Assembly (NCBI GenBank): GCA_025455505.1 | Contig: JALOMK010000171.1 | Location: 1 to 5,531, forward strand | Length of the DNA: 5,531 nucleotides | Direction: 5' to 3' | DNA from: Bacteroidales bacterium | Lineage (GTDB): Bacteria > Bacteroidota > Bacteroidia > Bacteroidales > VadinHA17 | Shown: positions 1-5,531 of the stretch, one piece after another | Layout of the letters: each line of letters opens with the position of its first letter | Position numbering within the stretch: the first letter of the stretch is position 1 | Position numbers and translations under genes: made by a program | The notes under the pieces: generated by a model | What the model saw: only the letters and a program-made list of their open reading frames with translations | Database searches by the model: none | Told to the model about the DNA's origin: nothing

Positions 1-398
1 AATCCCATGTAATTGAAAACTATCCTGTCCCTGCCTGCCGTAAAGCTCTTGTCCTCTCCGCCCAGGCTGAAAAGATGCCTCTTGTCATAGCTGTGTGCAG
101 AACCGTCAGGGCTGATAAAAAGCAACCTGTTAAAATAATGAGAGCCCTCATTGACAATATAGCTTCCGCAGATTGCAAAACCATACCTTGCTGCCATGTC
201 TTTCATCCAGACCTCTGTCGGTCCTCCCTGTCTCTCACCCGCATTCCGCGGATCAGTGACAAAACCTGTTGTGAACATTTCAGGCAGAACTGCAATGTCG
301 GAGCGGCCGGAGAGAGAGGCAAACAGTACTTCAAAGGATTTAAAATTCTGCTCCCTGCCTAGCCATACTATATCTGACTGGATTACTGAAATTTTCAT
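1..398 (-). CDS. Omega-amidase, carbon-nitrogen hydrolase (nitrilase) superfamily, YafV/Nit2-like; 3' part beyond left edge
   Basis: This is the N-terminal 132 codons of a nitrilase-superfamily amidase; the rest lies beyond base 1. The superfamily uses a Glu-Lys-Cys triad. The general-base Glu is visible as E40 in VLPEMFTTGF, and the Lys as K106 in YDKRHLFSLGGE. The Cys, expected in a CYDLRFP-like motif about 30 residues further on, is outside the window. The stretch YDKRHLF and the opening MKISVIQSDIVW match, from memory, the YafV/Nit2 omega-amidase branch. These cytoplasmic enzymes hydrolyse alpha-ketoglutaramate or alpha-ketosuccinamate to the 2-oxoacid and ammonia, removing the product of glutamine or methionine-salvage transamination. 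The ATG at 398-396 is chosen because it gives the family's usual N-terminus, and the ATG 5 bases upstream (403-401) is out of frame and stops at once. No Shine-Dalgarno is seen. A terminator sits just upstream. The superfamily is very likely; the exact substrate is less sure. Confidence 0.9.
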   Translation of the reverse strand, partial: MKISVIQSDIVWLGREQNFKSFEVLFASLSGRSDIAVLPEMFTTGFVTDPRNAGERQGGPTEVWMKDMAARYGFAICGSYIVNEGSHYFNRLLFISPDGSAHSYDKRHLFSLGGEDKSFTAGRDRIVFNYMG

Positions 399-416
399 TG
401 CATTGAAAATGTTCTT

Positions 417-449
417 AAAAAAAAATACAGGTCTCCCCGGACCTGTATT
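417..449 (-). terminator. Intrinsic (Rho-independent) terminator after the 472-1626 gene
   Basis: A perfect 10-bp inverted repeat lies at 424-433 (aatacaggtc) and 440-449 (gacctgtatt), with a 6-base loop. Read on the minus strand, the hairpin is followed by nine consecutive T residues (425-417), two of them shared with the stem. It starts 22 bases after the stop codon of the 384-residue gene. There is no T-run on the plus-strand side, so it acts leftward only. Only 18 bases separate the T-run from the omega-amidase start, so it may also limit read-through into that gene. Confidence 0.9.
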
Positions 450-471
450 CTGATATTATATACCAAGGATT

Positions 472-1626
472 TTATTTAGCACTTGTCACTGCATAATGTT
501 CATTGAATATCGAACTTATCAGGGGCCTGTAGTAGAGCCAGAAGAATCTTCTTGCATCATCGGATTTGTCTGAATACAGGAACAGTTTCATGCTGGAAAC
601 ATTCTTAAGCCTTGCAGTCCACATTGGAACATCGTTGTTAGAGAAATCACCGGCGAAATAATAAGTGAGTCCTTCAGCGGGGTCCTTAATAACGGAAGGG
701 AAGGAAGAGGAAAGGTTGTTCTGGTTAAGAAGAGTATCGCCTTCCGCAGTTGTTTCTATTTTAAACTTTGAGATGACAGTGTTTTCACGGGCATCAAGTA
801 TCTCGAACCACTTATTGAAAGCCACCTGGGAAACAAGTCCGTACTTTGAACTGTTCTCCTCATCAGTCACAATTGAGGGCATCGGGTTCGAGAGATGGGT
901 GCCTTCCTCAAGTACGATTACATCCCTTGATGTCAGCAGGACTATACCTGCTTTGCTGAAGTGCCAGGGTTTCTTTGCACTCTTCCTGTACATTGACGTA
1001 AGCCATATAGGAAATTCCTTATCCGTGGAGTCGAGTGAACTGAAATACCTGCCTGACCAGCCTGACAGTGATACGCCAAGACGCTCCTGCAGCCTGAAAG
1101 ACTCATAGGCAGTTGTCGGGTGGTCCATAACATTATACTCAAGGAGGACAAGCTTTTTGTTGTCCTTCATTTCCTTAATGAGAAGATTGTCGGTATTGTT
1201 GAGACCGCCGTAAATCATCCTTGAGCGGCGGCTCCTGTTAAGTCCCTTGTACCAGTCATTCGAGAACACGCCATAAGTATCTGTAAAATAAACGGCGTCG
1301 TTGCCCGCAGGAAGTTCCTTGAGGTCGGTAAGCCTGTATTCATTTTTTGTCCAGCCGAATTCCCTCAGCGGACGGGTCGGGATGAAGCCGTAGTAATCTT
1401 TCTTGTATGAATATCCGGAATTGCTGCCTTTCTTAACGAACCTCTCATTTGTCAACACCCAGTTAAACGATTTATGGTTAAGCCTTTCAAGGGTCGGGAC
1501 TGTCTTATCAACAAGAATCACGTTCATGGGCTTCTTTTGTTGAAAGCTCCAGCCGATGAATTTTACAAATGGAAGGGCAAGCAGCACTACCAAAATGACA
1601 ACTACAATCAGAAGAATTCTTTTCAT
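472..1626 (-). CDS. Uncharacterised membrane-anchored protein, 384 aa
   Basis: I do not recognise a named family. Residues 1-3 are MKR, followed by a strongly hydrophobic segment at about 4-21. This reads as an uncleaved N-terminal anchor placing some 350 residues in the periplasm. No lipobox Cys is present. The soluble part has well-formed motifs that look conserved: DKTVP (40-44), YYGFIP (78-83), DTYGVF (116-121), YGGL (139-142), LLEYN (161-165), GWSGRYF (189-195) and VLEEGTHL (238-245). The alternation of short hydrophobic strands (NVILVD at 35-40, AVYFTD at 111-116, LVLLEYN at 159-165) suggests an alpha/beta fold, perhaps like a class I amidotransferase or ThuA-type domain, but that is weak inference and no catalytic triad is evident. 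The C-terminus has an aromatic hydrophobic stretch, RRFFWLYYRPL. Coding reality is supported by the full-length frame, the signal-like start and the terminator directly after the stop. The ATG at 1626 is the only start that keeps the anchor. It lies 146 bp downstream of ggt on the same strand. Confidence 0.9.
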   Translation of the reverse strand: MKRILLIVVVILVVLLALPFVKFIGWSFQQKKPMNVILVDKTVPTLERLNHKSFNWVLTNERFVKKGSNSGYSYKKDYYGFIPTRPLREFGWTKNEYRLTDLKELPAGNDAVYFTDTYGVFSNDWYKGLNRSRRSRMIYGGLNNTDNLLIKEMKDNKKLVLLEYNVMDHPTTAYESFRLQERLGVSLSGWSGRYFSSLDSTDKEFPIWLTSMYRKSAKKPWHFSKAGIVLLTSRDVIVLEEGTHLSNPMPSIVTDEENSSKYGLVSQVAFNKWFEILDARENTVISKFKIETTAEGDTLLNQNNLSSSFPSVIKDPAEGLTYYFAGDFSNNDVPMWTARLKNVSSMKLFLYSDKSDDARRFFWLYYRPLISSIFNEHYAVTSAK

Positions 1627-1701
1627 AACTGAATATGTCTCAATGTGCTCAAATGAAATATTTTAAATATATCGATCAGAAGTAAACCCAGTTTGATATG
1701 C

Positions 1702-1734
1702 TAAAAGTATTAATTAATTTTTAATAATCGCAAT
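1702..1734 (-). promoter_or_regulatory. Candidate Bacteroidota-type promoter for the 472-1626 gene
   Basis: Read on the minus strand, ATTG (1734-1731) is followed after 21 bases by TACTTTTA (1709-1702). This resembles the Bacteroidota sigma-ABfr consensus TTTG, about 19-21 bases, TAnnTTTG, with one mismatch in each element. Transcription would begin near 1695, giving a leader of about 70 bases. The surrounding spacer (1627-1772) is very A/T-rich and holds no open gene. No terminator hairpin follows ggt, so read-through from ggt is also possible. The match is modest, and chance matches are common in A/T-rich DNA. Confidence 0.3.
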
Positions 1735-1772
1735 TCAACGCAAGATAACAAAAAATATAATACCTCAAAACC

Positions 1773-3470
1773 TCAGTATCCGCAGGCAGCGTTCTCTCCC
1801 CTTTTATCGGCTCCGGCCCGCCTTTTACCGTCGGTTGTGACAAGTATTGCATTCACCCTTCCAATTGCAGATCTTTCATTAAACGTATGTCCCATGGCTT
1901 TTAGTCTGTCAGCAGTGACAGAATCGACACAATTCTTTTCAATATTAATCCAGTCGGGCAGCCACTGGTGGTGGAATCTGCCTGTATCAACTGCCTGTCC
2001 GATTGTCATGCCGAAATCAATTACATTTGTAACAACCTGGAATACAGATGTTGGGATAGTGGATCCCCCGGGTGATCCTGCCACCATCATGAGGCTTCCG
2101 TCTTTTTCAATAATGACTGGGGTCATTGAACTGAGCATTCTCTTACCCGGGGCAATTGAATTTGCCTCCCCTCCCACTAGTCCGTACATATTCGGGAACC
2201 CGGGCTTTACAGAGAAATCGTCCATCTGGTTATTCAGAAGAAACCCTGCACCCGCTACAACAATCCCCGATCCGAAAGTTCCGTTTAAAGTTGTTGTTGC
2301 AGAAACAGCATTTCCTTCTGCATCTACAACAGAGTAATGCGTTGTTTCTTCGCTCTCGGGAAACGAGGCATCACCAGAGCTGATTTCAGATGAGAGCGAA
2401 GCCCTGCCGGGGTCGAATGATCCCATCCTGCCTGCCAGGTAGTTTTTGCTAAGCAATCCGGTGACAGGAACGTTTATAAAATCAGGATCTCCGAGGTAAT
2501 GTGCACGGTCGGCATAGGCCCTTCTTGAGGCTTCAGTTATCAGGTGCATTGAAGCGGCTGAATGGAAGCCCATTGAGCCAAGGGAGTAAGACTCAACAAT
2601 CCCCAAAAGCTGGAGAAGTGTCAGTCCGCCACCGGAGGGAGGAGAAGCCGTATATATCCTGTGGCCCCTGTATTCAGCCTGCAACGGGCTCCTTATCACT
2701 GCCCTGTACTGGCTGAGATCTTCGGAAGTAATAAGTCCCCCGCCTCTTTCCATTTCAGCAGTCAGCATCTCTGCGGTGGTCCCTTCGTAAAAACCATCAC
2801 GGCCAAAGTCCCGTATTTTCTTAAGGGTTTCGGCAAGCTCCTTCTGAATGAAAATATCCCCGGCACGCCATGGCGAGTCTTTGACAAAAGCCGTGGCTTC
2901 ACTGTTGCGAGCCAGAAACTGATCCCTGAATGAATTGAATGAATTTGCCTGGGCCTCAGAGAGAGGATACCCATTTTCCGCAAGGACTATTGCAGGTGCA
3001 ATTACATCGGCGAAAGGAAGCTTTCCATATTTTGAATGAGCAGTTACCATGCCTTCGACAGTTCCGGGGACACCGCTTGCAAGATGGCTTTCAGTGCTTG
3101 CGCCTTCAATTACATTGCCGGCTTTGTCAAGGAACATATCCCTGCCTGCTCGCAGCGGGGCCTTTTCCCTGTAGTCAATTACCTCGACAGGACTCCCGCC
3201 AATGCGTATAAGCATGAATCCTCCTCCTCCTATGTTCCCCGCCTCCGGATAACAGACAGCAAGTGCAAATTCGGTAGCCACCGCAGCATCAACGGCATTT
3301 CCTCCCTTTTTCAGAATTTCAATCCCAGCCCTGGAACTTTCACGGTGAGCCGAGACTACCAGGCCGTGATCAGTTGAAATATGCCGGCCTTCAACAAGCG
3401 GGGAATCGGACAGGGGACCTGTACATGAAGAATAGATAACCAGGCACAGGAGGAAGCAAAGTTGTTTCAT
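1773..3470 (-). CDS. ggt: Gamma-glutamyltransferase (glutathione hydrolase), lipoprotein precursor
   Basis: Transfers or hydrolyses the gamma-glutamyl group of glutathione and related compounds; an N-terminal-nucleophile hydrolase that cuts itself into two subunits. Predicted cleavage is before T376 in the TTHYS motif (376-380), giving a small subunit of 190 residues, the same size as that of E. coli. Other family residues are present: R101 (YRE) for the substrate carboxylate, N396 in TLN, Q415 and D418 in NNQMDDF, S447-S448 in LSSM, and G468-G469 in GSPGGS. The lid loop is present (PNMYGLVGG, Y429), as in E. coli GGT and unlike the lid-less Bacillus subtilis type. The C-terminus ends in GY, as is usual. 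The N-terminus MKQLCFLLCLVIYSSC is a short signal peptide with a relaxed lipobox, C16 being the lipid-attachment site, so the enzyme should be membrane-tethered in the periplasm or outer membrane. There is no Shine-Dalgarno at the ATG. Its 565 residues are full length with no damage seen. It is divergent from rarA. Confidence 0.97.
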   Translation of the reverse strand: MKQLCFLLCLVIYSSCTGPLSDSPLVEGRHISTDHGLVVSAHRESSRAGIEILKKGGNAVDAAVATEFALAVCYPEAGNIGGGGFMLIRIGGSPVEVIDYREKAPLRAGRDMFLDKAGNVIEGASTESHLASGVPGTVEGMVTAHSKYGKLPFADVIAPAIVLAENGYPLSEAQANSFNSFRDQFLARNSEATAFVKDSPWRAGDIFIQKELAETLKKIRDFGRDGFYEGTTAEMLTAEMERGGGLITSEDLSQYRAVIRSPLQAEYRGHRIYTASPPSGGGLTLLQLLGIVESYSLGSMGFHSAASMHLITEASRRAYADRAHYLGDPDFINVPVTGLLSKNYLAGRMGSFDPGRASLSSEISSGDASFPESEETTHYSVVDAEGNAVSATTTLNGTFGSGIVVAGAGFLLNNQMDDFSVKPGFPNMYGLVGGEANSIAPGKRMLSSMTPVIIEKDGSLMMVAGSPGGSTIPTSVFQVVTNVIDFGMTIGQAVDTGRFHHQWLPDWINIEKNCVDSVTADRLKAMGHTFNERSAIGRVNAILVTTDGKRRAGADKRGENAACGY

Positions 3471-3583
3471 TGTCAGCTGAATTAAGCGTACAATATTAAC
3501 AAAAAGTGAAATATATAAGGGAAGACCCTCACCATTTAAGTTTAACCTTAAGCCTTTTTGCTATTTTTACAAAAACTAAATCA
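3471..3583. promoter_or_regulatory. Divergent ggt/rarA intergenic region, presumed to hold both promoters
   Basis: This 113-bp A/T-rich gap lies between two divergent starts, so both promoters should be here or overlap the gene ends. For rarA, TATTTTTA at 3562-3569 resembles the Bacteroidota -7 element TAnnTTTG, but the best upstream partner (TTTA, 3541-3544) is only 17 bases away and the leader would be very short. For ggt, TAATATTG on the minus strand (3498-3491) is a one-mismatch -7 element without a clear -33 partner. An operator-like dyad, TTAAG-tttaac-CTTAA, spans 3536-3551. Only the presence of a regulatory region is well supported; the individual elements are not. Confidence 0.45.
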
Positions 3584-4897
3584 ATGTTTTCAAATCAACC
3601 TCTTGCTGAACGACTGAGGCCGGCGGGACTGGATGATTTCTGCGGGCAGGAGCACCTTGTCGGGAAAAATGCAGTATTACGGAAATTGATAGAGTCGGGC
3701 AATATCCCTTCATTTATTCTCTGGGGTCCTCCCGGGGTGGGCAAGACAACACTTGCAAACATAATCTCGAACACGCTTAAAAGGCCGTTTTTCCACCTGA
3801 GCGCGGTCCATTCAGGTGTTAAGGACGTCAGGGAGACAATTGAAAAGGCAAAGAGCAGCCAGTTCTTCAACCAGCCCAATCCGATATTATTCATCGACGA
3901 GATTCACAGGTTTAACAAATCACAGCAGGATTCACTTCTCGGTGCAGTTGAAAAAGGAACAATCACACTCATAGGGGCAACAACTGAAAATCCCTCATTC
4001 GAAGTAATCTCCCCCCTCCTTTCCAGGTGCCAGGTATATATTATGAAACCGCTGCCTGAGGAAGTGCTCAGATCAATGCTCGAAAATGCTCTGAAAAAAG
4101 ACAGTTACCTTGCAGAATATGATGTAGATATTAAGGAATACGAGGCACTGATCAGGGTATCGGGAGGAGACGCCAGAAAGCTATACAATGCCCTTGAACT
4201 TGTTGTAAGCTCCGAAGCCGATGCCGCCAACGGGGGACGAATAGTGCTTACAAATGAAAGCGTTCTTGCGCATCTTCAGAAAAACCTGGCCATGTACGAC
4301 AAGAACGGAGAACAGCACTACGACATTATATCTGCATTCATCAAATCGCTCAGGGGCAGCGATCCCAACGCTGCCGTATATTGGCTGGCAAGAATGGTGG
4401 AGGGAGGTGAAGACCCGAAATTCATTGCAAGAAGGATGCTCATTCTTGCCGCAGAGGACATAGGCCTGGCTAATCCCAACGCCCTTCTAATGGCCCAGTC
4501 GTGCTTTGAGGCAATCAATGTTATAGGATGGCCTGAGTCGCGGATTATTCTGAGTGAAGCAGCAATTTATCTCGCAACATCTCCAAAGAGCAATTCGGCA
4601 TACATGGCAATAGAGTCTGCCCTGGGGGCTGTGAGCGAAAAAGGTGACCTGCCTGTACCTCTCCATATCAGGAATGCGCCAACAAAACTAATGAAGAACA
4701 TAGGCTACGGCAAAGATTACAAGTATGCCCACAGTTATGAAGGCAGCTTCGTGGCAGACAATTTCCTTCCTGAAGAAATTAAAGGAAGGTGCTTCTATGA
4801 GCCCGGATCGAATGCCCGGGAGGAAGAAATCAGGAAGAAGCTTGAAATAATGTGGAAAGACAATTATAATTATGCAGGCAAAGGGAAAAAGACTTAA
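3584..4897 (+). CDS. rarA: Replication-associated recombination protein A (RarA/MgsA-type AAA+ ATPase)
   Basis: A cytoplasmic clamp-loader-like AAA+ ATPase of the RarA/MgsA/WRNIP1 family that acts at stalled replication forks and single-strand/double-strand DNA junctions. Numbered from the ATG at 3584 (437 residues), it has Walker A GPPGVGKT (48-55), Walker B LFIDE (102-106, D105-E106), the sensor-1 stretch GATTENPSF (131-139), an arginine finger in LLSRCQ (R148) and sensor 2 in GGDARKLYNALE (R198). The C-terminal tetramerisation domain follows, with the signature region HYDIISAFIKSLRGSDPNAA (245-264) and LAAEDIGLANP (288-298). The frame remains open upstream to a GTG at 3506, but those 26 residues are not family-like. 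QPLAERLRP is expected within the first residues of the protein, so ATG 3584 is preferred. There is no Shine-Dalgarno, and the upstream bases are A-rich. The stop is 12 bp before kdsA, so co-transcription is likely. Confidence 0.97.
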   Translation: MFSNQPLAERLRPAGLDDFCGQEHLVGKNAVLRKLIESGNIPSFILWGPPGVGKTTLANIISNTLKRPFFHLSAVHSGVKDVRETIEKAKSSQFFNQPNPILFIDEIHRFNKSQQDSLLGAVEKGTITLIGATTENPSFEVISPLLSRCQVYIMKPLPEEVLRSMLENALKKDSYLAEYDVDIKEYEALIRVSGGDARKLYNALELVVSSEADAANGGRIVLTNESVLAHLQKNLAMYDKNGEQHYDIISAFIKSLRGSDPNAAVYWLARMVEGGEDPKFIARRMLILAAEDIGLANPNALLMAQSCFEAINVIGWPESRIILSEAAIYLATSPKSNSAYMAIESALGAVSEKGDLPVPLHIRNAPTKLMKNIGYGKDYKYAHSYEGSFVADNFLPEEIKGRCFYEPGSNAREEEIRKKLEIMWKDNYNYAGKGKKT

Positions 4898-4909
4898 TTT
4901 TGTATTCCT

Positions 4910-5531
4910 ATGAATTACTCATACAGGAATATCCCGGGCATTCGTTTCCGGGAATCAGAGAATTTTCTTCTCATTGCCGGCCCCTGCGTTGTGGAATCAC
5001 GTGATCTTGTTTTCCGTGTGGCGGAGGAACTTGCGAGGCTGAGTGAGAAGTACAGGTTACCCTTTATTTTCAAGTCTTCATACAGGAAGGCAAACAGGTC
5101 AAGGAGCGATTCATTCAAAGGGATCGGCGATACTGCTGCTCTTGAGATCATTGCAGAAGTCAGGAAGGAGTTCGAAGTGCCTGTGGTGACCGATATCCAT
5201 AACCCTGACGAGGCTCAGCTTGCTGCTGACTATGTCGATGTTCTGCAGATACCTGCTTTCCTCTGCAGGCAGACAGACCTGCTCGCTGCGGCCGCAGAGA
5301 CAGGGAAATGGGTAAATATTAAAAAGGGACAGTTCCTTTCGGGGGAATCAATGAAGCATGCAGTACAAAAGGTAAGGGATTCCGGCAATGAGAACATTCT
5401 GCTCACCGACAGGGGAAACAGCTTCGGATACCAGGATCTTGTTGTTGACTTCAGGAATTTACCCGCAATGGCTGCGAATGGGGTGCCTGTAATTATGGAC
5501 ATTACGCATTCGCTGCAACAGCCCAACCAGG
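4910..5531 (+). CDS. kdsA: 3-deoxy-8-phosphooctulonate synthase (Kdo-8-phosphate synthase), metal-dependent type; 3' end beyond right edge
   Basis: Condenses phosphoenolpyruvate with arabinose 5-phosphate to Kdo-8-phosphate, the committed step to the Kdo sugar linking lipid A to the lipopolysaccharide core; cytoplasmic. The first 207 codons are present and the frame is open to the window end; the family runs to about 260-285 residues. Visible family motifs are IAGPCVVES (22-30), FKSSYRKANRS (54-64), VTDIH (93-97), IPAFLCRQTDL (114-124), NIKKGQF (136-142), LTDRGNSFGY (165-174) and DITHSLQ (197-203). C26 occupies the position of the metal-ligand Cys of Aquifex-type enzymes, where E. coli KdsA has Asn. 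H200 is the second expected ligand; the Glu and Asp ligands would lie past the edge. This indicates the metal-dependent class. The ATG at 4910 is the first in frame and gives the normal N-terminus, 12 bp after the rarA stop. No Shine-Dalgarno is seen. Confidence 0.96.
   Translation, partial: MNYSYRNIPGIRFRESENFLLIAGPCVVESRDLVFRVAEELARLSEKYRLPFIFKSSYRKANRSRSDSFKGIGDTAALEIIAEVRKEFEVPVVTDIHNPDEAQLAADYVDVLQIPAFLCRQTDLLAAAAETGKWVNIKKGQFLSGESMKHAVQKVRDSGNENILLTDRGNSFGYQDLVVDFRNLPAMAANGVPVIMDITHSLQQPNQ

Noticed and set aside
75..453. Two overlapping plus-strand open frames of 95 and 85 codons
   Set aside because: They lie antisense to the clearly recognisable omega-amidase reading frame and have no domain or signal features of their own.
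665..1108. Plus-strand open frame of 147 codons
   Set aside because: It is antisense to the 384-residue gene, whose anchor, motifs and terminator mark it as the real one. The antisense product has no recognisable features.
1658..1670. ATATTT-T-AAATAT inverted repeat upstream of the 472-1626 gene
   Set aside because: The all-A/T 6-bp arms in very A/T-rich DNA are expected by chance, and there is no sign of function.
1741..1772. Possible terminator after ggt, with a T-run on the minus strand at about 1750-1755
   Set aside because: The preceding sequence contains direct repeats of TGAGG rather than a stable inverted repeat. No stem longer than about 4 bp could be found.
1837..2337. Plus-strand open frame of 166 codons
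   Set aside because: It is antisense to the catalytic small-subunit region of ggt and is explained by codon composition on the opposite strand.
3519..3530. AGGG-AAGA-CCCT inverted repeat in the ggt/rarA spacer
   Set aside because: The 4-bp arms are too short to stand out from chance.
3506..3583. In-frame GTG extension adding 26 residues to the N-terminus of RarA
   Set aside because: The extra residues do not resemble RarA. The family's conserved QPLAERLRP begins within five residues of the ATG at 3584, and the extension would consume most of the divergent promoter region.
5230..5526. Minus-strand open frame of 98 codons, and a similar one at 4915-5151
   Set aside because: Both are antisense to kdsA, which is unmistakable by motif content but remains open at the window edge.

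Overview
The window looks like ordinary chromosome from a member of the Bacteroidota, most likely a Bacteroidales-type or environmental relative. Three things point there. None of the five start codons has a convincing Shine-Dalgarno sequence, and the upstream stretches are A/T-rich. The gamma-glutamyltransferase carries a short lipoprotein signal peptide with a relaxed lipobox. The KdsA is of the cysteine-containing, metal-dependent type. The lineage call is inference; no rRNA or other decisive marker is present.

The layout is two divergent gene sets around a 113-bp intergenic region at 3471-3583. Leftward on the minus strand lie ggt (3470-1773), an uncharacterised membrane-anchored protein (1626-472), a strong intrinsic terminator (449-417), and the first 132 codons of a YafV/Nit2-type omega-amidase that runs off the left edge (398-1). 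Rightward on the plus strand lie rarA (3584-4897) and, 12 bp later, the first 207 codons of kdsA, which runs off the right edge (4910-5531).

The leftward genes partly share a theme of gamma-glutamyl and amide chemistry. GGT releases gamma-glutamyl groups from glutathione-like compounds outside the cytoplasm. Omega-amidases hydrolyse the deaminated amide acids produced by glutamine transamination in the cytoplasm. Whether they are functionally coupled is only a guess, and the terminator separates the omega-amidase from the genes upstream. The rightward pair is a replication-stress ATPase and a Kdo (lipopolysaccharide core sugar) biosynthesis enzyme. They are probably co-transcribed but not obviously related in function.

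I see no mobile element, CRISPR array, RNA gene or defence system. The only gene without a recognised function is the 384-residue protein at 472-1626, which is the best candidate here for new biology. Both edge genes are open at the window boundary.
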